A stretch of 64,000 nt of DNA from JALORV01 sp963702595 (lineage in GTDB: Bacteria > Pseudomonadota > Gammaproteobacteria > Burkholderiales > Burkholderiaceae_F): contig CAVPDC010000022.1 of assembly GCA_963702595.1 (NCBI GenBank), positions 416,016 through 480,015 of the forward strand, given 5' to 3'. The position numbers were made by a program, and so were the translations under genes. Positions 59,595 to 64,000 of the stretch are shown one piece after another. Every line of letters begins with the position of its first letter. Position 1 is the stretch's first letter. The notes below the pieces were generated by a model. It did no database searches. It was not told the DNA's origin and saw only the letters and a program-made list of their open reading frames with translations.

Positions 59595-61220
59595 ATGCGA
59601 TGGGGACTGGCGCTTGGCGCGGCGGCTTCACTCGGTGCGGCAGCCATCATCGTCACGCAATGGACGGGTGAACAAGGTACCGCGCCGTCATCCGCTCCTA
59701 CCAGCCGCGAGGCAGTTGCCGCGGGGCTCAAGCAAGCCCTGGGCGCCGAGGGCCAGGCCATCGCCAGCACGCTCACATCCGGCACGGGCATCGGCCTGTT
59801 CCAGAGCGTGCTAGGGCTCGACCCGGCGGGCGAGCAGTCGATGGAAAGCACCGACGCGGTGGCAGCCGATGCCGAAGGCCCGGCCGGCGAGCGACGCACC
59901 CGAACCACGATGCGTGTGGATGGCTCGGGTTCGCGCGTCACCCTGCATGGCGACTTCGAAGTTCGTGAGGTGCGCGGCGAGTCACGCATCAACACGCGGG
60001 CCCGGCTGACCGTCAGCCTCGACTACTGCCCCGACAAGGACGGTCAGGTCGTCGCCGACGTGGTGTACCAGGGCAGCGGCGACAACGCGATGGCCAATGC
60101 GGCCTTCACAGCCGGCTACAGCGTGAACCTCAGTGCCAAGGGACAGGCCAAGGCCAGCGTCAACGACCAGGCTCTGATGTCGCGCATTGACCAGGAACTG
60201 CGCTACGAGCATTCCACCCGCGGTGGGCAAAGCCCGACGAGCGCGGCCAGCCAGGCCACCGCAACCCGCAAGGCCACGAGCGGCAGCTTCACCATTGGCA
60301 CGTCGACGGCCGTGGAGAGCACGGTGCGGTCCGCCGACAACACTGTCCAGGTCACCAACCGGAAGCGGGACATCCGCTTCGGCGCGGGTCCCGGTGACGA
60401 CCCGCAGGCCAACATGTACCTCGCCACCTTGACGTACTTGTGGCTTGATACGGCGCTGACCTCGATCTTCGAGAAAGCGCAGGCCAAATGGCGCGGCGGC
60501 GCCTGTGTCGAACTGCTGGTGCGCGCGCCGGTGAAGGGCGGCGGCGCGACCAATGCTACGCATCCCAAAGAACGCAAGAACTTCGAAGCGGCGGTGCGCC
60601 ACAGGATCGAGCAGGTCGAACTGCCCCTGCCGATCGATGCCACGTTTGACGGCCGCGACACGCTGGAACCGAAGCGGGTCGACAAGGCCCCAGGCCGCTT
60701 CGACTACGTCGCGGGCGCCGACCCGAAGGACTACGGCAACGTGGCGCTGAAGAGCGTCTCGCGGCGTGGCATCGCCGAGGAGCGCGTCGCATTCAGCAAC
60801 GACCAGCGGTACGGTGGAAGTTTCAGCGCGCGCACCAGCGGACCGATGCAGGCGCTGGCGGAAGGCCGCGTGACCTGGGTCATCAAGCCGGATGCGACCG
60901 ACACTTTTGTTCCTGTCGGCAACGTGCGCGTCAGCGGAACCCGGCGCCATTGCAAGGTCGAAGGCGCGGCCGATCTGACCGAAGGCGACGGCGAACTGCA
61001 CCTCAAGCGCGATGCCGAGGGCCGCCCCACCGAGTACCGCGGCCACGGCATCAAGCTGATGCAGGTGCAATTCACCTGTCCACGCGTCAGTTCGACGCAG
61101 ACCCTGCCCGTGGCCTGGTTCGGCACGGCAGAAGCCTATCGGCCGGTGAGCGCCGACGGTTCGATGGAGGGCCGCCTCGACCAGGGCATCGTCGCATGGA
61201 CATGGCGCTTCACACGGTAA
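59595..61220 (+). CDS. Large exported or membrane-anchored protein, unknown function
   Basis: 541 residues from ATG 59595. The N-terminus (LALGAAASLGAAAIIVTQW) is a signal anchor or signal peptide. The mature part is mostly beta-like and contains TRTTMRVDGSGSRVTLHGDF, ARLTVSLDYCPDKDGQVVAD, NAAFTAGYSVNLSAKGQAKA, a later domain with KWRGGACVELLVRAP, and the ending DQGIVAWTWRFTR. Three or four cysteines (DYCPDK, GACVE, RHCKV and FTCPR) could pair. No known family is recognised. It is encoded 28 bp after the glycine-zipper protein and 32 bp before the BTAD regulator, so it probably belongs to the same unit. Confidence 0.65.
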   Translation: MRWGLALGAAASLGAAAIIVTQWTGEQGTAPSSAPTSREAVAAGLKQALGAEGQAIASTLTSGTGIGLFQSVLGLDPAGEQSMESTDAVAADAEGPAGERRTRTTMRVDGSGSRVTLHGDFEVREVRGESRINTRARLTVSLDYCPDKDGQVVADVVYQGSGDNAMANAAFTAGYSVNLSAKGQAKASVNDQALMSRIDQELRYEHSTRGGQSPTSAASQATATRKATSGSFTIGTSTAVESTVRSADNTVQVTNRKRDIRFGAGPGDDPQANMYLATLTYLWLDTALTSIFEKAQAKWRGGACVELLVRAPVKGGGATNATHPKERKNFEAAVRHRIEQVELPLPIDATFDGRDTLEPKRVDKAPGRFDYVAGADPKDYGNVALKSVSRRGIAEERVAFSNDQRYGGSFSARTSGPMQALAEGRVTWVIKPDATDTFVPVGNVRVSGTRRHCKVEGAADLTEGDGELHLKRDAEGRPTEYRGHGIKLMQVQFTCPRVSSTQTLPVAWFGTAEAYRPVSADGSMEGRLDQGIVAWTWRFTR

Positions 61221-61252
61221 CCGGGCCGGTCCGTATCAGCGATGATTCGGTC

Positions 61253-64000
61253 ATGCAAAAGCCTGCAGCGAGCGCCGAATTGCGAGTTCGCCTCTATGGC
61301 GACCCGGCCGTCGTGCTGCCCGATGGGCGCGTCGTTGCACTGGAGCGCCGCGCCGCCGCACTGCTGGCGCTTGCCGCGCTGGAGCCCGGAATCAGCCGGC
61401 TGCGCGTAGCTTCGTTGCTCTGGCCCGACTCGAACGACCCGCGGCGCAATCTGCGCCAGCAATTGCTGCGCTTCCGGCAGTTGTTCGACCACCCGTTGGT
61501 CGAGGGTGACAGCGCGTTGAGCGTGAAAGAAATGCTGATTGAAGCTCCTGATGACCTCTCACCGGCACCCTTGCTTGCCGGCCACGAGTACGAGGACTGC
61601 GAGGAGTTCGCGGCCTGGCTGTCGCAGCAGCGTGAAGCGCGGCACGCCCGTCTGCTCGAGACCGCGCGCCAGCAACTTGCCGGTAGCGAGGAGGCTGGCG
61701 ACCTCGACGCCGCGTTGGCCGCCGCCAATGCACTGCTCGCACTGGACCATCGTGCGGAGAGCCATCATCGCGAACTGATGCGGCTCAACTACTTGCGCGG
61801 GGATTCCGCCGCCGGGCTGACCGCCTATCGGCGTCTGAGTGAGATGCTCGCCGCCGACTTCGACACCCGGCCGTCTGCGCCGAGCGAAGAACTGGCCGCT
61901 GTGCTGCGCAGTCATGCGCAGCACAGCGCGCGCACGGCTGTACCGCGCTCGGGGGTTGGGTCGAGCGCAGCACTGCCGGTAGCGTTGAAACGGCCGCCTC
62001 GTCTTGCCGGTCGCGCAAGCGAACGCGCTGCCGTGGCGCAGCACTGGGCCGAAGGCCGAGTGGTGCTGCTCGAAGGCGAGGCGGGCCTCGGCAAGAGCCG
62101 ACTGATGGCGGAGATCCTGGCCGATGCGAGCGCAGCGTTGAGTGCCGCTGGCCGCCCCGGCGACGCCGGTGCACCTTACGCCACACTGGCGCGGCTGCTG
62201 CGGCCGCTGCTGGAGGATGGCGCGGCCGGTCTCGACGCCCCGACGCGCGAAGCCCTTGCCCACATCACGTCGTCGGTCGCGCCGGCCGCGCCTGCGCAGT
62301 CGGGTTCTTCCGAAAGTGCCGGGGCGGCATCCGCTGCGCGCCCCGCGCTCAACCCGCTGCGCCCCGGCGCGATGGCCACCGCCGTTTCCGAATTGCTCCG
62401 CCAGCGCAACGTACAGGTGATTGCGCTCGACGACCTGCACTTTGCCGACGAGGCAACGATCGATCTCATCGCCAGTCTCGCAGCGCAGGCCGAACCGCCC
62501 CGGTGCTGGCTACTGGCGGCGCGTCCGGCCGAGCTGTCCCCTGCGGCTCGGGAGTTGCGGACTGCGCTGACGGAGTTGCAGCGGCTCAGCGTCGTCACGC
62601 TGACGGCGCTGGACGAAGGTGCGATCGAGGCGATCGTCGATGCGCTTGCCATCCCGGCCTTGCACGGCGCCACGCTGGCGGGAGCGCTGTTGCGCCACAC
62701 CGGTGGCAACCCGCTGTTCGTGCTCGAGACGCTCAAGCATGGACTCATGGAAGGCACTCTGGCGCGCGGTGAGTTGCCGCGCCCGCTGAGCGTCGGCGCC
62801 TTGATCGAGCGCCGGCTGCAGCGCCTCAGCGAGGCCGCCCTCACCCTGGCGCGGGTGGCCGCGATCGCCGGCGTGGACTTCAGCATCGAACTCGCCGAGT
62901 CGGCGATCGGTGTGCGTGCGGTCCAGCTTGCCAGCGCCTGGGCCGAACTCCAGGACGCTCCTGTGCTGCGCGACGAGAGCTTCGCGCACGACCTCGTGAG
63001 CGACGCGGTCTTGCGTAGCGTGCCGCCGGTGGTGGCGCGGCGCGTCCACGGCCAATGCGCGCGATGGCTCGCCGCCCACAACGCGGAGCCGGCACGCGTG
63101 GCCTGGCATTGGCGCTATGGCGGCATGCCGGCCGAAGCCGGGCGAGCCTTCGTCGCTGCGGCCTTGCGCGCCGAGGCCGCCGCGCGCCTGCAGGAGGAGG
63201 CGGCTTTGTACGAGCATGCGGCGCAGGCGTTTGCCGATGCTGGCCTGGACGAGGAGCGCTTCAACGCGCTAGTCGGTCGGGTGCGATCACTCAATCAGTC
63301 CAAGTTCGACGGCGCGGCGGTGCAGGAGTGCCGCGCATTGCTCAATGCCGCCTGCACCGACTCACAGCGCGTACGCGCCCACAGCGAACTCGCCGGCCTG
63401 CTGACCGAGCGCGGCGAGCCGCGGGCCGCGCTCGAAGCGGGTCAGTCCGCGATGGCGCTGGCAAAGCGGCTAGGCGACCACGAGTGGCAGGTTCGTACCG
63501 CCTGCCACATGGCCACAGCACTGTGCAGCCTAGGGCGCGCGGACGAAGCAGTGGCGCTGCTGGCACCGCTGCGTACTCGGGTCGACGCCCAGTCCGATGA
63601 AGCGCTGCGCATGCTTTGGCATGGAGACTCGGGTGCCGCGCTGGGTCATACCGGTCGGCTGCGCGAAGCTGTGGCCGCCTTCGACGTGGCACTCGATGCT
63701 GCACGCCGCCTTGGCCTGCGCGACTCTGAAGGTCGCCTGCTGTTGAACTGCTCAGTCACGCTGCGCCAGAGTGGGCAGTTCGAGCGTGCGCTCGAGCTGT
63801 CGCGTCAGGGTCAGTGGCTATCCGCGGCGGAGAACGACGACGCGGCTGCTTTGCCCGTTGATCGTCTGGTGCTGGCACGCGATGAGTCGGAAGCCGGTCT
63901 GTACAGCGCGGCGCTGCCGGCGCTCGAAAGTGTGGTGACGGAATTCGAGCGCCGGCAGGCGGGCTTCTGGCATCAGGCTGGCCGCATGGTGCTGGTGCGA
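61253..64000 (+). CDS. BTAD/AAA transcriptional activator (AfsR/MalT-like), cut by window edge
   Basis: The frame is open from ATG 61253 to the last base (916 codons, no stop), so the gene continues beyond the window. It begins with an OmpR-like winged helix (LRVRLYGDPAVVLPDGRVVA and RLRVASLLWPDSNDPRRNLR), then a bacterial transcriptional-activator (BTAD) helical domain (AANALLALDHRAESHHRELM and AAGLTAYRRLSEMLAADFD). An AAA ATPase follows, with Walker A LLEGEAGLGKSRL near residue 273 and Walker B VIALDDLHFADEATIDL near residue 390. The remaining sequence is TPR-like helical repeats. Such regulators integrate a signal through the ATPase/TPR part. Its place right after the exported-protein genes suggests it controls them. 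Confidence 0.88.
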   Translation, partial: MQKPAASAELRVRLYGDPAVVLPDGRVVALERRAAALLALAALEPGISRLRVASLLWPDSNDPRRNLRQQLLRFRQLFDHPLVEGDSALSVKEMLIEAPDDLSPAPLLAGHEYEDCEEFAAWLSQQREARHARLLETARQQLAGSEEAGDLDAALAAANALLALDHRAESHHRELMRLNYLRGDSAAGLTAYRRLSEMLAADFDTRPSAPSEELAAVLRSHAQHSARTAVPRSGVGSSAALPVALKRPPRLAGRASERAAVAQHWAEGRVVLLEGEAGLGKSRLMAEILADASAALSAAGRPGDAGAPYATLARLLRPLLEDGAAGLDAPTREALAHITSSVAPAAPAQSGSSESAGAASAARPALNPLRPGAMATAVSELLRQRNVQVIALDDLHFADEATIDLIASLAAQAEPPRCWLLAARPAELSPAARELRTALTELQRLSVVTLTALDEGAIEAIVDALAIPALHGATLAGALLRHTGGNPLFVLETLKHGLMEGTLARGELPRPLSVGALIERRLQRLSEAALTLARVAAIAGVDFSIELAESAIGVRAVQLASAWAELQDAPVLRDESFAHDLVSDAVLRSVPPVVARRVHGQCARWLAAHNAEPARVAWHWRYGGMPAEAGRAFVAAALRAEAAARLQEEAALYEHAAQAFADAGLDEERFNALVGRVRSLNQSKFDGAAVQECRALLNAACTDSQRVRAHSELAGLLTERGEPRAALEAGQSAMALAKRLGDHEWQVRTACHMATALCSLGRADEAVALLAPLRTRVDAQSDEALRMLWHGDSGAALGHTGRLREAVAAFDVALDAARRLGLRDSEGRLLLNCSVTLRQSGQFERALELSRQGQWLSAAENDDAAALPVDRLVLARDESEAGLYSAALPALESVVTEFERRQAGFWHQAGRMVLVR

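Overview
The window is GC-rich, densely coded bacterial chromosome with no rRNA, tRNA, CRISPR array, insertion sequence or phage gene that I could recognise. The gene content suggests a Gram-negative proteobacterium, most likely a betaproteobacterium. The pointers are a type IV pilus minor-pilin operon, a DUF3149 micro-protein, an AapJQMP-type amino-acid ABC transporter, a DoxX/GST/LysR block and a fad gene set. This is inferred from families, not from a database search.

Layout. (1) 1-483: the end of a CHAD-domain protein. (2) 490-5669 (minus): a compact, unusual chaperone-usher-like operon with three secreted subunits sharing a C-terminal strand motif, a small secreted protein, a periplasmic chaperone-like protein and a 648-residue usher-like outer-membrane protein. 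(3) 6217-13086 (plus): pilE-fimT-pilV-pilW-pilX-pilY1. (4) 13123-17187 (minus): a DksA-like zinc-finger protein, a DUF3149 protein, mtnA overlapping a FucA-like class II aldolase (a probable nucleoside-salvage 'DHAP shunt'), and two tandem degenerate EAL proteins. (5) 17393-21841 (plus): an acyl-CoA ligase/GNAT fusion, a TraB/GumN protein and PdeM. (6) 21857-24886: doxX-gst-dioxygenase diverging from a LysR regulator over a palindromic operator. (7) 24909-35044: a TetR-controlled fatty-acid/acyl-CoA operon (fadE, fadB, fadA, NTF2-like, enoyl-CoA hydratase, thioesterase, SGNH hydrolase, SDR) that ends at an intrinsic terminator. (8) 35206-41254: amidase, flavoprotein, thioesterase/SDR pair, Atm1-type ABC exporter. 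(9) 41314-46807: an orphan binding protein and the aapJQMP operon behind a sigma-54-like promoter. (10) 46911-52536: cardiolipin synthase, two small exported proteins, an MFS/spermidine-synthase fusion, glycerate kinase. (11) 53041-64000: an accessory-looking block with two paralogous Ig/NHL-repeat lipoproteins (one frameshifted), two large exported proteins of unknown function and a BTAD/AAA transcriptional activator running off the window.

The most novel items are four. The first is the short chaperone-usher-like operon with internal hairpins. The second is a dispersed hairpin repeat (three copies near 31.3, 39.4 and 44.9 kb) whose arms are constant while its central stem changes by compensatory substitution. 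The third is the NHL-lipoprotein/BTAD cluster. The fourth is the mtnA-aldolase pair. The intergenic spaces are also rich in hairpins, including two ~15-bp stems built around the stop codons of fadB and aapJ.
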